Counted from the first letter of the stretch, positions 7,503-14,423 are shown. The stretch is DNA of 19,651 bases from Firmicutes bacterium CAG:145 (GCA_000435715.1 FR882587.1:22671-42321); one strand, 5' to 3'. Program-made: numbers and translations. Notes: generated by a model from the letters alone, not told the origin.

Positions 7503-7538
7503 AAAAAAGATATGGCAGTCATGTCATATCTTTTTTAT
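7503..7538 (+). terminator. Intrinsic terminator between the SPOCS-LysM gene and spoIIR
   Basis: A perfect 12-bp inverted repeat (7503-7514 with 7525-7536) with a 10-base loop ends in a run of six T. The stem is AT-rich (AAAAAAGATATG), so it is functionally weaker than a GC-rich one, and it reads the same on both strands. Confidence 0.7.
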
Positions 7539-7596
7539 GCAAATATAGGCTGCCGGCTGTCATACCGGCCTTTGCAAATTTATTCAGGTCTTATGT

Positions 7597-7624
7597 GTAT
7601 ATTTTTAAAAAGATCGTCCATACT
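7597..7624 (+). promoter_or_regulatory. Candidate sigma-F-type promoter of spoIIR
   Basis: GTATA (7597-7601), 14 bases, then GTCCATACT (7616-7624) resembles the forespore pattern GTATA / GGNNANANT, with one mismatch in the -10. In Bacillus, spoIIR is transcribed by sigma-F. The implied start is close to the AGGAGG at 7634-7639, giving a very short leader, which weakens the case. Confidence 0.35.
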
Positions 7625-7645
7625 CCCTCTGTCAGGAGGTAAATT

Positions 7646-8386
7646 ATGGACAAGAATTTTGACAAAATACTTATCGGGCTTATGGCGGCGGCCTTTATCG
7701 CTCTGCCGTTTCTGAACAGCTCCGCTCAGGCTTCCGAAAAGGGAGAAGGCCTGATCGGTTCTTACGGATTGATAAATGAATACCCCGGAATAATGAGATT
7801 TCATGTGGTTGCCAACAGCGATTCCACCGAGGACCAAGACCTTAAAACAGAAGTGAGGGATTACGTTCTTTCAAAAGTGCAGGAAGAAATAACGGAGCAG
7901 ATTGAGCCCTCCGGCTCTGGCTCCGCGGCAGAAGAATCGCTGACTCACCAGAAGCTTATTCGCGAATATATAGAAAACAACCTTCCCCGGATAGAATGCT
8001 GGGCGGAAGAAGTCATCGCCTCCCGGGGGTTTGATTATGAAGTGACCGCTTCGACGGGCATACGCCATATACCGGCCAAATATTATGAAGAGATGTTTTT
8101 TCCCGAGGGAAATTACGAGGCTCTGACTTTAAGCATAGGACAGGGGAAGGGGCAAAACTGGTGGTGCGTTGTGTTTCCGCCTCTGTGCATGGTAGGCTCG
8201 GAGGAGTCGGCGTACAGTGAAGAGCTGGGAATCACAGAAGAGGACAGACTCGTCCTGAAATTCAAAACGGAGGAGCTGCTGAACGGAAGCGGCGCTGCCG
8301 CCGACGGCACCTCGTGCCTTTCTGCGATTTACGATGTACTGGCCCTTATTCACGGTCCTGCTCATCTCGGCAGCCTTCGTCCCTGA
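7646..8386 (+). CDS. spoIIR: Stage II sporulation protein R
   Basis: SpoIIR is the forespore-made secreted signal that triggers the membrane protease SpoIIGA to process pro-sigma-E in the mother cell. The 246-residue protein has an N-terminal signal/anchor at about 8-29 (LIGLMAAAFIALPFLNSSAQA). It then carries the family motifs MRFHVVANSDSTEDQDLKTEVRDYVL (50-75), GIRHIPAKYYEEMFFPEGNY (138-157) and GQNWWCVVFPPLCMV (169-183). The ATG has an AGGAGG site six bases upstream. The C-terminal 25 or so residues (from about LLNGSG) are not family-like and run into the antisense of the neighbouring hydrolase, overlapping its 3' end by 41 bases. Its transcript probably stops at a hairpin inside that gene. 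Confidence 0.93.
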   Translation: MDKNFDKILIGLMAAAFIALPFLNSSAQASEKGEGLIGSYGLINEYPGIMRFHVVANSDSTEDQDLKTEVRDYVLSKVQEEITEQIEPSGSGSAAEESLTHQKLIREYIENNLPRIECWAEEVIASRGFDYEVTASTGIRHIPAKYYEEMFFPEGNYEALTLSIGQGKGQNWWCVVFPPLCMVGSEESAYSEELGITEEDRLVLKFKTEELLNGSGAAADGTSCLSAIYDVLALIHGPAHLGSLRP

Positions 8387-9047
8387 AAAACCGCAATACT
8401 GCGTCGTTAAACTGCCTCGGCCTCATGTTGGGCAGCAGATGACCTCCCTCTATAAACAAAAGTTTAGAATGAGGGAGGTTTTCATATATAAGCCGTGTGT
8501 GGTCGGCTCGTATCATATCCTTGGTTCCGGCCACGACCAGCACCGGAACCGTAATTTTTTTAAGGTCTGTGGGATTTATCCGCGGCTGATTTATTATCAG
8601 ATCCAAGAGCTCGGTTCTCTTGCCGTTTTTTGAAATCCGCCTATGCAGCTTATATGCCGCCGCCCTCGGGGCGAGAGCGGATTTTTTCAATCCTTCCGGA
8701 AATATATTTGCGCCGCAGATTACCATTCTGTCTATCATTTCCTGATGCTTCAGGGCAAAGGCCAGCCCAATGTTTCCGCCGTCAGAAAATCCAAGTAGGT
8801 TTGCCTTGGCGATGTTTTTCTCGTCCATAAAGCTTTTTAGATCCTCAGCGAATTGCTCTATGGTAAATGGCGCCTCTCCCCTCGGAGACTTTCCGTGTCC
8901 GCGGGTATCCACGGCTATGACCCTATACTCATTTGAAAAGCAGTCAATCTGCTTTTTGAAATATTTTAAGCTTCCTCCGTTGCCGTGAATCAGTATCAGA
9001 GGCCGGCCGGATCCTTTTTCTGAGTAGTTCATCCTTATATCCATCAT
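8346..9047 (-). CDS. Alpha/beta-fold hydrolase
   Basis: A 233-residue soluble serine hydrolase of unknown substrate. The fold is shown by LILIHGNGG (oxyanion loop, about 17-25), VIAVDTRGHGKS (43-54), the nucleophile elbow GFSDGG with Ser88, VLVVAGTKD with the likely acid Asp177, and EGGHLLP with His203. The cap region between strands is short, as in small esterases and lyase-like members. Two adjacent ATGs (9047, 9044) follow an AAGGAGG site; the second has the better spacing. It has its own good promoter but no terminator separates it from the upstream lipoprotein operon, so it may also be expressed by read-through. Its last 14 codons overlap spoIIR on the other strand. Confidence 0.88.
   Translation of the reverse strand: MMDIRMNYSEKGSGRPLILIHGNGGSLKYFKKQIDCFSNEYRVIAVDTRGHGKSPRGEAPFTIEQFAEDLKSFMDEKNIAKANLLGFSDGGNIGLAFALKHQEMIDRMVICGANIFPEGLKKSALAPRAAAYKLHRRISKNGKRTELLDLIINQPRINPTDLKKITVPVLVVAGTKDMIRADHTRLIYENLPHSKLLFIEGGHLLPNMRPRQFNDAVLRFFRDEGCRDEQDRE
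8442..8482 (+). terminator. Terminator-like hairpin for spoIIR inside the opposing hydrolase gene
   Basis: ACCTCCCTC (8442-8450) pairs with GAGGGAGGT (8471-8479). The inner TAAAC/GTTTA pairing is capped by AAAA, and TTTTC follows on the plus strand. It lies about 55 bases after the spoIIR stop and within the coding region of the hydrolase on the minus strand. The short T-run makes efficiency uncertain. Confidence 0.55.
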
Positions 9048-9064
9048 CAGCCCTCCTTATGTAA

Positions 9065-9093
9065 TATATACCCTCTGATTCACGGCAAGTCAA
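9065..9093 (-). promoter_or_regulatory. Sigma-A promoter of the hydrolase gene
   Basis: On the minus strand TTGACT (9088-9093) and TATATA (9065-9070) are separated by 17 bases, near consensus. It fits in the 52-base gap after the lipoprotein stop, with the expected start just ahead of the AAGGAGG site. Confidence 0.65.
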
Positions 9094-9099
9094 GCTATT

Positions 9100-10686
9100 T
9101 TACCATCCTTGCGGTTTTCCGCCTTGTCCGTCAGGAGGAGAAGACATGCCCGGCCCGCCGGCCATGCCTCCTCCTTGCCCTCCCATTCCGCCGGAAGCGC
9201 CGTATATGAGGCTATCCATGGTTACCTGCACGGTGGAGCTGCCTCCCGCCACCGTATATGTTTCTCCCTCTGTTATATCAGGGCAGCTTATTACTACGGA
9301 AGAGTAGGCTTTGTCGGCTTCCCACGATACCAACTGGTTTCCGTCGGCATCGGTGAGCGTAATGGTGGACTGGGCCGAGCCGTTTATCGATACCAGCATA
9401 GAGCCCTTCGTAGACGATTCGCCGAAGTTTTGAGCCATTTCGGTCGGGCCGGCCGCGACAAATATGCCGCCGCTTATGGATGCCTCTCCATTGTAGTCAA
9501 AGGTTCCGTTGGCGCTGTCGACAGGGCCGGACACATATGTCTCGCCGCCTGTGACGTACAAATCTCCGTTGGAGTCTATGCCGTCTCCCGAAGCGTTTAT
9601 ATTAGTTTCCCCGCCTGTTATCTTTATATAAGCGCCTTCCGTCGCCGCAAATTCTTCGCCTCCCATGCTGCCGAAGCCTGATGTAAATCCGCTTTCATCG
9701 GTTCCGCCGGCCGCATTCAGACCGTCGTCGGAGGCAGTTATGTCTATCACGCCGTCGTTTATATCAACGCTGAGGCCTTCGATTCCCTCGTAACTGTTGG
9801 TCACGGTTATTTCACCGTCGTCTATTACGACTGCGTCATCGGCATGAATTCCGTCGTCGCCTGATTCTATCTCAAACGCGCCGCCCTTTATGGTTATGTC
9901 TCCGTTTGAATTGACTCCGTCGTCGGTTGAAGTTATGCTGAGCGTTCCGCCGGCCACATATATGAAGGCCGGTTCGGCGTCGGCATCATTTTCGGCGTGT
10001 ATGCCGTCATTGCCCGCTTCTATGGAATACTGTCCATTGGCGATTCTTACGCTGTCCTCGCCCGAAAGTCCCTGACTTGCGGCCGTTATGGAATAATCTC
10101 CGCCGGTAAGCACCAGATCATCCTTAGAAACTACGCCGTGGCCTGCGGCAGAAGTAATAGTCAGCTGCCCTGCTCCGTTTAAGGTCAGGTCTGATTTGGC
10201 AAATACGGCCGCGTCTATGTCGTTATCATCTATGGCCACATATTCTCCGGCAGATACGAGACTGTTGTGCGAGTCTGTCGCCGTAGTGACGAAGACCTTG
10301 TCGGCGTTTCTGACATACAGCGCCGCCGAGGTTTGGCTGGTTATGCTTGCATCGTCCAATACTATGCGGAGCTTGTCTTCGTCTCCCGCGTCTACTATAA
10401 CCATTCCGTCGTTGAGAGTTCCCGAGAGTATGTAGGTTCCCTCTTCGCTGATGGTGACGACGCTTCCCGAAATCGTAACTGCGTCCGAATCGCTTTCGGC
10501 GCTGTCGCCCGTAAGGGTAATCTTGGTCGCCGTCTCTTCGTCGTAGCCTATTTCCATGTCGTTGTCCGTAAACATGCTGTCCGTGACCTGAGTCTCGGCT
10601 TCTTGTTTTGCGCAGCCCGTCAGCAGAAATATGCACAAGAAGCATATCGCTATGCCAACGGCTATCTTTACAAATTTCTTTTCCAT
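9100..10686 (-). CDS. Cthe_2159-type (DUF4353) carbohydrate-binding-domain lipoprotein
   Basis: A 528-residue predicted surface lipoprotein. Residues 5-24 are a hydrophobic signal ending in the lipobox LLTGC, with Cys25 as the lipidation site. The rest is a right-handed beta-helix-like array of Asp/Gly-rich turns: GLSGEDSVRIANG, GNDGIHAEND, TDDGVNSNGDITI, GDDGIHADDAVVI, SYEGIEG, SDDGLNAAGG and GDGIDSNGDLYVTGG. Relatives of Cthe_2159 from Clostridium thermocellum bind polygalacturonate and cellulose and contain calcium. The C-terminal 30 residues are rich in Gly, Met, Pro and Gln. The in-frame ATG at 10695 almost touches the GGAG site; the ATG at 10686 has normal spacing and is preferred. It is the last gene of the VTC-DUF4956 operon, 27 bases after DUF4956. 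The ligand here is unknown. Confidence 0.87.
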   Translation of the reverse strand: MEKKFVKIAVGIAICFLCIFLLTGCAKQEAETQVTDSMFTDNDMEIGYDEETATKITLTGDSAESDSDAVTISGSVVTISEEGTYILSGTLNDGMVIVDAGDEDKLRIVLDDASITSQTSAALYVRNADKVFVTTATDSHNSLVSAGEYVAIDDNDIDAAVFAKSDLTLNGAGQLTITSAAGHGVVSKDDLVLTGGDYSITAASQGLSGEDSVRIANGQYSIEAGNDGIHAENDADAEPAFIYVAGGTLSITSTDDGVNSNGDITIKGGAFEIESGDDGIHADDAVVIDDGEITVTNSYEGIEGLSVDINDGVIDITASDDGLNAAGGTDESGFTSGFGSMGGEEFAATEGAYIKITGGETNINASGDGIDSNGDLYVTGGETYVSGPVDSANGTFDYNGEASISGGIFVAAGPTEMAQNFGESSTKGSMLVSINGSAQSTITLTDADGNQLVSWEADKAYSSVVISCPDITEGETYTVAGGSSTVQVTMDSLIYGASGGMGGQGGGMAGGPGMSSPPDGQGGKPQGW

Positions 10687-10713
10687 ATTATACATCTCCT
10701 TTTGCTGAAACCT

Positions 10714-11406
10714 CTACAGGTCTCCGCCTGTAGTCTGCTGTACGATATTTATCTCCAGATTGCCGTTTCTGCACCTGAGCTCGTCTATCAGGTTCTTTTC
10801 TTTGTCGGCGTCGCGCAGAGTTATGTTGTATGTCAGCTTGAACAGACTTCCCATGTTGGTCGTTTTAACTCCTACAAGCTCGCTTTTTGACGAATATTGC
10901 GAAAGAACGCCGTCGAAAGCGCCGGTGTAATCCAAATCCTCCGGCACGGTTATATGGAGAGTCTTGTGAAGGGCGCTTCTCTTTTGCGCGCCGAAGTCTG
11001 TGCTTCCGTAGATGAGTCCGGCAAGGCCAAGAACTATGGCGCACAGAAAGCCGTAAGCCACATAGCCCATTCCCATAATCAGGCCCGTCGCCATGGCCAT
11101 GAATATGGCGCAAATCTCCTTGGCAGAGCCGGGAGCCGACCTGAACCTTACGAGGTTGAAGGCTCCCATCACGGCTACGCCCGTTCCTATGTTGCCGTTT
11201 ACCATCATTATTATTACACATACGACGGCAGGCAGCAGGGCCAGCGTAGCGACAAAGCCCTTGTTGTAAAGGCTCTTGTACATATATGCCGCGGCCAGTA
11301 TCAGTCCTACCAGGAGAGAGGCCGCTATCAAAATTAAAAACTCAGAGGGCGCTATGGTTTCCGTCTGCGCCGTATCAAAAATTCCCTGAAATATATTATC
11401 CAACAT
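10714..11406 (-). CDS. DUF4956 multi-pass membrane protein
   Basis: A 230-residue integral membrane protein of unknown function. Four hydrophobic segments are visible at about 21-42, 51-68, 97-115 and 116-134. They are followed by a soluble C-terminal domain (about 140-230) with alternating strands and helices (KTLHITVPEDLDYTGAF, LFKLTYNITLRD). The family signature GAFNLVRFRSAPGSAKEI lies between segments two and three, in a likely cytoplasmic loop. Its ATG overlaps the end of the VTC gene by 11 bases, indicating translational coupling. Proteins of this family recur beside VTC-domain proteins, which suggests that the two act together at the membrane, but that is inference. Confidence 0.88.
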   Translation of the reverse strand: MLDNIFQGIFDTAQTETIAPSEFLILIAASLLVGLILAAAYMYKSLYNKGFVATLALLPAVVCVIIMMVNGNIGTGVAVMGAFNLVRFRSAPGSAKEICAIFMAMATGLIMGMGYVAYGFLCAIVLGLAGLIYGSTDFGAQKRSALHKTLHITVPEDLDYTGAFDGVLSQYSSKSELVGVKTTNMGSLFKLTYNITLRDADKEKNLIDELRCRNGNLEINIVQQTTGGDL

Positions 11407-12142
11407 AACAAATCTTCCTTTCTTTATAATCGCTCCACTTGTAGCTTCCGTGTCTTCGCATCATATCCCGGTACGCAGTGCCGTATTTTGAAAACGACGT
11501 CTTGAACAAGCTCTGTTCCGTGAGAAGGTGGCTCAGCCACAGCGGCATGCCTCCCGACGTCTTTATCTCCATGAGGCACAGACCGTCGCCCATAATCTCG
11601 TTTCCGTAAATTTCGCCGCACAGGGAAAGATCGTTCTCTCTGTATAAAATATTTTTGTCAAAGGTGATTCTTAAATCGCTTCCGTCGACGGCAAAGTGGG
11701 CTTCTCTCTCATATGAGAGGAATATGCGAGGCCTGAGCCTGTCATAAAAGCTGCGGAAATACTCAATTTCCTTTCCTATCTGTGAGTCTACGGGAAGAGG
11801 CCGTCCGTTTACGAAGCTGTCTTCGACCGCCTCCCATGGCAGGGAAAGTCTCCTCTTATATACGACCGACTTGTATTTCTTTTTCAGCTCGATGAACACC
11901 TCTGCCTCCGGTGTTGCCCGGCAGTAGCTCCTTATTCTGAGCTTTTCCTTGTATTCCGGTTTTTCCAGCGATCGTCTTATCACTCTGAAATCGTCCGTAT
12001 CCATATATATGTTGCGGATAGTTGCGGCTCCGTACTTGTCGAGTCTCATGTACGGCTCCATCACCGCCAGCACCGCTTCCTTTTGTCCTTGGGTCAACAG
12101 ATATTTTATCTCGTGACGCTTGAATGTGGCCTGATATGCCAT
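11396..12142 (-). CDS. VTC-domain (polyphosphate polymerase-like) protein
   Basis: A 248-residue single-domain member of the VTC family, which belongs to the triphosphate tunnel metalloenzyme-like fold; yeast Vtc4 uses ATP to make polyphosphate. Tunnel-lining residues can be seen in order: FKRHEIKYLL (R9, E11, K13), IRNIYMDT (R43), EKLRIRSY (K67, R69, R71), FIELKKKY (E85, K87), VVYKRRLS (K96-R98), LSYEREAH (E145, R146), RITFDKNI (R158), LMEIKT (E192, K194) and FSKYGTAY (K219). No membrane segment is present. The ATG at 12142 follows GAGGGAGG at good spacing; an in-frame GTG at 12151 is too close. It is first in the three-gene operon. Activity is inferred from the fold: polyphosphate has not been shown for these bacterial forms as far as I know. 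Confidence 0.88.
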   Translation of the reverse strand: MAYQATFKRHEIKYLLTQGQKEAVLAVMEPYMRLDKYGAATIRNIYMDTDDFRVIRRSLEKPEYKEKLRIRSYCRATPEAEVFIELKKKYKSVVYKRRLSLPWEAVEDSFVNGRPLPVDSQIGKEIEYFRSFYDRLRPRIFLSYEREAHFAVDGSDLRITFDKNILYRENDLSLCGEIYGNEIMGDGLCLMEIKTSGGMPLWLSHLLTEQSLFKTSFSKYGTAYRDMMRRHGSYKWSDYKERKICYVG

Positions 12143-12174
12143 ATCGGGCACCTCCCTCTCGTTTTGATAATTGA

Positions 12175-12229
12175 AGTATAGACCCCTTTTCTTAAGCCTA
12201 CTTTAAAATCAACATTAAATTTAATTAAA
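12175..12229 (-). promoter_or_regulatory. VTC operon promoter region with response-regulator-like direct repeats
   Basis: On the minus strand a -10 box TATACT (12175-12180) has no recognisable -35. Upstream, TTTAAT is repeated exactly ten bases apart (12224-12229 and 12214-12219), inside a 17-base motif at 12213-12229. A third TTTAAA lies closer in, at 12202-12207. The 17-base motif matches one ahead of the response regulator gene at 14 of 17 positions. Repeats of about 10-11 bases ahead of a poor -35 are typical of activation by OmpR/PhoB-type regulators. Confidence 0.55.
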
Positions 12230-12253
12230 GTTTACAATTTATCTGCAAAAACG

Positions 12254-12281
12254 AAAAAACGACCGATTTCGAAGTCGGTCG
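12254..12281 (-). terminator. Intrinsic terminator after the histidine kinase gene
   Basis: CGACCGA/TCGGTCG (12260-12266 with 12275-12281) form a 7-bp stem around TTTCGAAG. On the minus strand it is followed by six T (12254-12259). It lies about 50 bases beyond the kinase stop and separates the two-component operon from the VTC promoter. Confidence 0.8.
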
Positions 12282-12321
12282 TCTCGTGTCGTCTCGTGTC
12301 GTTATTTGTCATTATTTGTAT
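12281..12321. repeat. Short 10-base tandem repeats
   Basis: GTCTCGTGTC occurs twice in tandem (12281-12300), followed by two related AT-rich 10-mers, GTTATTTGTC and ATTATTTGTA (12301-12320). They lie between the kinase stop and its terminator on the minus strand, and the first copy shares its first G with the terminator stem. Probably slippage-derived; no function seen. Confidence 0.6.
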
Positions 12322-12331
12322 TCAATCGCCC

Positions 12332-13594
12332 TCAGCACGGCAGCTTTACCGTAATCGTCAAGGACTGCTCGTCGCTTGTGTCGGCTGTGATTCTGCCCTT
12401 ATGCGCCGCCGTTATGGCCGCCGCTATGGAAAGTCCCAGCCCATAGCCTCCCGTCTCCGAATTGCGTGAACGGTCGCACCTGTAAAATCGGTCGAAAAGG
12501 CGGCTCGTTTCGTCCTTTGAAATATGCTCCGCAGTGTTGAACACGGAAAACTTGACGAAGCCTTTTTGTTTTTCGAGTGTCACCCTTATAACTCCCTTTT
12601 CTCCGCAATATTTCACCGCGTTGTCGAGGAGTATGTCCATCAGCCTGCGCAGCGATTTCTCGTCGCCGCAAAGGGCTACGCCTGCTTCAATGCAGCTGTC
12701 TAAGACCTTGCCCTGAGTTCTGGCAAGAGCCCTGAAGGCAGACGTTTCTTCGTCTGCCACATCCGATATGGGAAATTCTATCATCTTCATATCGTTGTGG
12801 TCTTCTTCCGTCTTGGCCAGAAGCACCAGACTGTTGGTAAGCTCCGCCATCCGCCTCGTCTGATTCTGTATGTCGCTTATCCACTCGTTTTCCCCCATAT
12901 CCATCTGCAAAATCTCTGCGTCGGCTTCGATTATGGTGAGAGGGGTCTTGAGCTCGTGGCCTGCGTCCGTTATAAAGCGTTTCTGCTTTTCGTAATTCTC
13001 GGAAAACGGCTTTACGATACGCCTTGACAGGAAGAATACCAGCGTGAATACCGCCAACATTCCCACCGCCGATACGCCAAGTCCCGTAAACACGAAGGAC
13101 TTGAAGGTGTCCAAATTGCGTCCGCAGTCGAGGAATATTATGCGAGTCCCCTCGTCTGTCGCGCCTGACATGTATCTGTAATTCTCTTCAAATCCCGAGC
13201 TGTCGCCGGAGGCCCACGCCTGCCGGGCATATTCTATGGCAGCCTGCGTGTCTACCGCCGCTATCTTCCCGGTGTTTACGGAAACCGCTTCTCCGTCTTC
13301 ATCTATTACCACGGTGAAATACCGCGATTCGTACGGAAGCTCAGGCGACATCCCCGGATCGTCCTCTTTTGGCTTGTCCATCTCCGGCGGCTGCCGGTCA
13401 GGTTTTTCATCGAATCCCTGCTCCATTTGAGGGAACATGCCGTCGTTTTCCATCAATATGGATAAGGTGCTGTCGGCGACATCCGTTATCTTGTCGTAAT
13501 TCACGGCGGCCATAACGGCCATTATCGTCACCAATACCGCAAAAAGCGACGCCATCGAAGCTATTATGAGTTTTATCCTCAGTCGCTTTATCAT
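12332..13594 (-). CDS. Membrane sensor histidine kinase
   Basis: A 420-residue kinase that pairs with the response regulator just upstream. Membrane segments are at about 9-31 and 167-189, leaving an extracytoplasmic sensor of about 135 residues. That sensor begins with a disordered stretch rich in Met, Pro, Asp and Glu (about 50-87) and then a folded part with RYFTVVIDEDGEAVSVNTG. There is no obvious HAMP domain. The dimerisation H-box FITDAGHELKTPLT carries the phospho-acceptor His213. The ATPase domain has the N-box LLDNAVKYC (Asn325), the F-region RLFDRFYR, and the G-box GGYGLGLSIA (382-391). Its ATG overlaps the regulator stop by four bases (ATGA). The signal is unknown; adjacency to a surface lipoprotein operon suggests an envelope cue. 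Confidence 0.93.
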   Translation of the reverse strand: MIKRLRIKLIIASMASLFAVLVTIMAVMAAVNYDKITDVADSTLSILMENDGMFPQMEQGFDEKPDRQPPEMDKPKEDDPGMSPELPYESRYFTVVIDEDGEAVSVNTGKIAAVDTQAAIEYARQAWASGDSSGFEENYRYMSGATDEGTRIIFLDCGRNLDTFKSFVFTGLGVSAVGMLAVFTLVFFLSRRIVKPFSENYEKQKRFITDAGHELKTPLTIIEADAEILQMDMGENEWISDIQNQTRRMAELTNSLVLLAKTEEDHNDMKMIEFPISDVADEETSAFRALARTQGKVLDSCIEAGVALCGDEKSLRRLMDILLDNAVKYCGEKGVIRVTLEKQKGFVKFSVFNTAEHISKDETSRLFDRFYRCDRSRNSETGGYGLGLSIAAAITAAHKGRITADTSDEQSLTITVKLPC

Positions 13595-14265
13595 TTTATT
13601 TCCTCCAAAGAATAGCCTGCGTTACGGGCCGCCTTAATCTTTATGTCTGCGTTCAGAACCGCCAGCTTTTTTCTCAGATAAGATATGTACACCCAGACTA
13701 CGTTGATCTCGGATTCGCTGTCATAGCCCCAGATTTTTTCCATGAATCGTTCGGAGGAAATCAGGCTTCTCGGATTGCTCATGAGAAGTTCCAGCATCTG
13801 AAATTCTTTGTTAGCCAGCCTAAAGCTTCCCGACGGAGTCGACAGCTCAAAGGTGGCTCTGTCGAGGGTCACGTTGCCCATCTTCAGAACCGAGGTCGTC
13901 TGGGCGGCCTGCACTCTGGTCATGGCTCGTATCCTCGCCATCAGCTCTCCGGAGCTGAAAGGCTTGGTCAGGTAGTCGTTGGCTCCTGCGTCGAGGCCCG
14001 TTATCTTGTCGTCTATTTCGGATTTGGCGGTCAGCATGAGAACCGGTACCAAATCTCCTCCGGCCCGCAATGCTTTAAGGGCCTCGATGCCGTCCATCTT
14101 AGGCATCATTATGTCCATTATAACCCCGTCGTAGTTGCCCGTTTCAAGGTAGTCAAGGGCTTCTTCGCCGTCATACACGGCGTCGACGGAATAATTGTTT
14201 CTCTCAAGGATAGTTACGAGGGCTTTGGAAAGGGCCTTCTCGTCTTCTGCAAGCAGCAGCCTCAT
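13591..14265 (-). CDS. OmpR/PhoB-family response regulator
   Basis: A 224-residue two-domain regulator. The receiver (1-115) has the acidic pocket LAEDE (Asp8), phospho-acceptor Asp51 in GVIMDIMMPKMDG, MLTAKS (Thr) and DYLTKPF (Lys). The C-terminal winged helix (about 125-222) shows the OmpR pattern, with LANKEFQMLELLMSNP and VWVYISYLRKKL, the recognition helix region, and a closing NAGYSLEE. The ATG at 14265 has an AGGAGGAG site. It is translationally coupled to the kinase behind it. A direct-repeat motif overlaps its own -35 region and reappears before the VTC operon, so both autoregulation and control of that operon are likely but unproven. Confidence 0.95.
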   Translation of the reverse strand: MRLLLAEDEKALSKALVTILERNNYSVDAVYDGEEALDYLETGNYDGVIMDIMMPKMDGIEALKALRAGGDLVPVLMLTAKSEIDDKITGLDAGANDYLTKPFSSGELMARIRAMTRVQAAQTTSVLKMGNVTLDRATFELSTPSGSFRLANKEFQMLELLMSNPRSLISSERFMEKIWGYDSESEINVVWVYISYLRKKLAVLNADIKIKAARNAGYSLEEIK

Positions 14266-14297
14266 CTCATTCTCCTCCTGATGAAATGTTTTTTATA

Positions 14298-14334
14298 ATT
14301 ATACAATATCCGAGCAACTTTAAATATAGTTAAA
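14298..14334 (-). promoter_or_regulatory. Promoter of the two-component operon with overlapping direct repeats
   Basis: On the minus strand a perfect TATAAT -10 (14298-14303) lacks a good -35. In its place is the 17-base motif TTTAACTATATTTAAAG (14318-14334), with TTTAAC and TTTAAA exactly ten bases apart. It overlaps the -35 position, the arrangement of class II activation by OmpR/PhoB-type regulators. Confidence 0.55.
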
Positions 14335-14381
14335 AAGTGAAAAAATATATTTTTAGGTCGAATTATTGAATTTAGTCGGTG

Positions 14382-14410
14382 TTGACACTCTCGGCCGAAA
14401 GGAGTATACT
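14382..14410 (+). promoter_or_regulatory. Sigma-A promoter of the citrate-to-oxoglutarate operon
   Basis: A perfect TTGACA (14382-14387), 17 bases, and TATACT (14405-14410). This is the best promoter match in the window. The implied start near 14417 gives a leader of about 100 bases that begins with a stable hairpin. Confidence 0.85.
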
Positions 14411-14423
14411 TGTATACAGGCGT

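Noticed and set aside
8334..8633. A plus-strand frame starting MYWPLFTVLLISAAFV with a membrane-like segment
   Set aside because: It lies across the spoIIR tail and the hydrolase antisense, has no ribosome binding site, and only its first 16 residues look protein-like.
9109..9681. A 190-codon plus-strand frame across the lipoprotein gene
   Set aside because: It arises from the repetitive codon pattern of the opposing beta-helix gene.
9700..10150. Repetitive GGCG/TCGTC-rich DNA as a possible repeat array or CRISPR
   Set aside because: The periodicity comes from Asp-Gly turns of the encoded beta-helix; there are no constant repeats with unique spacers.
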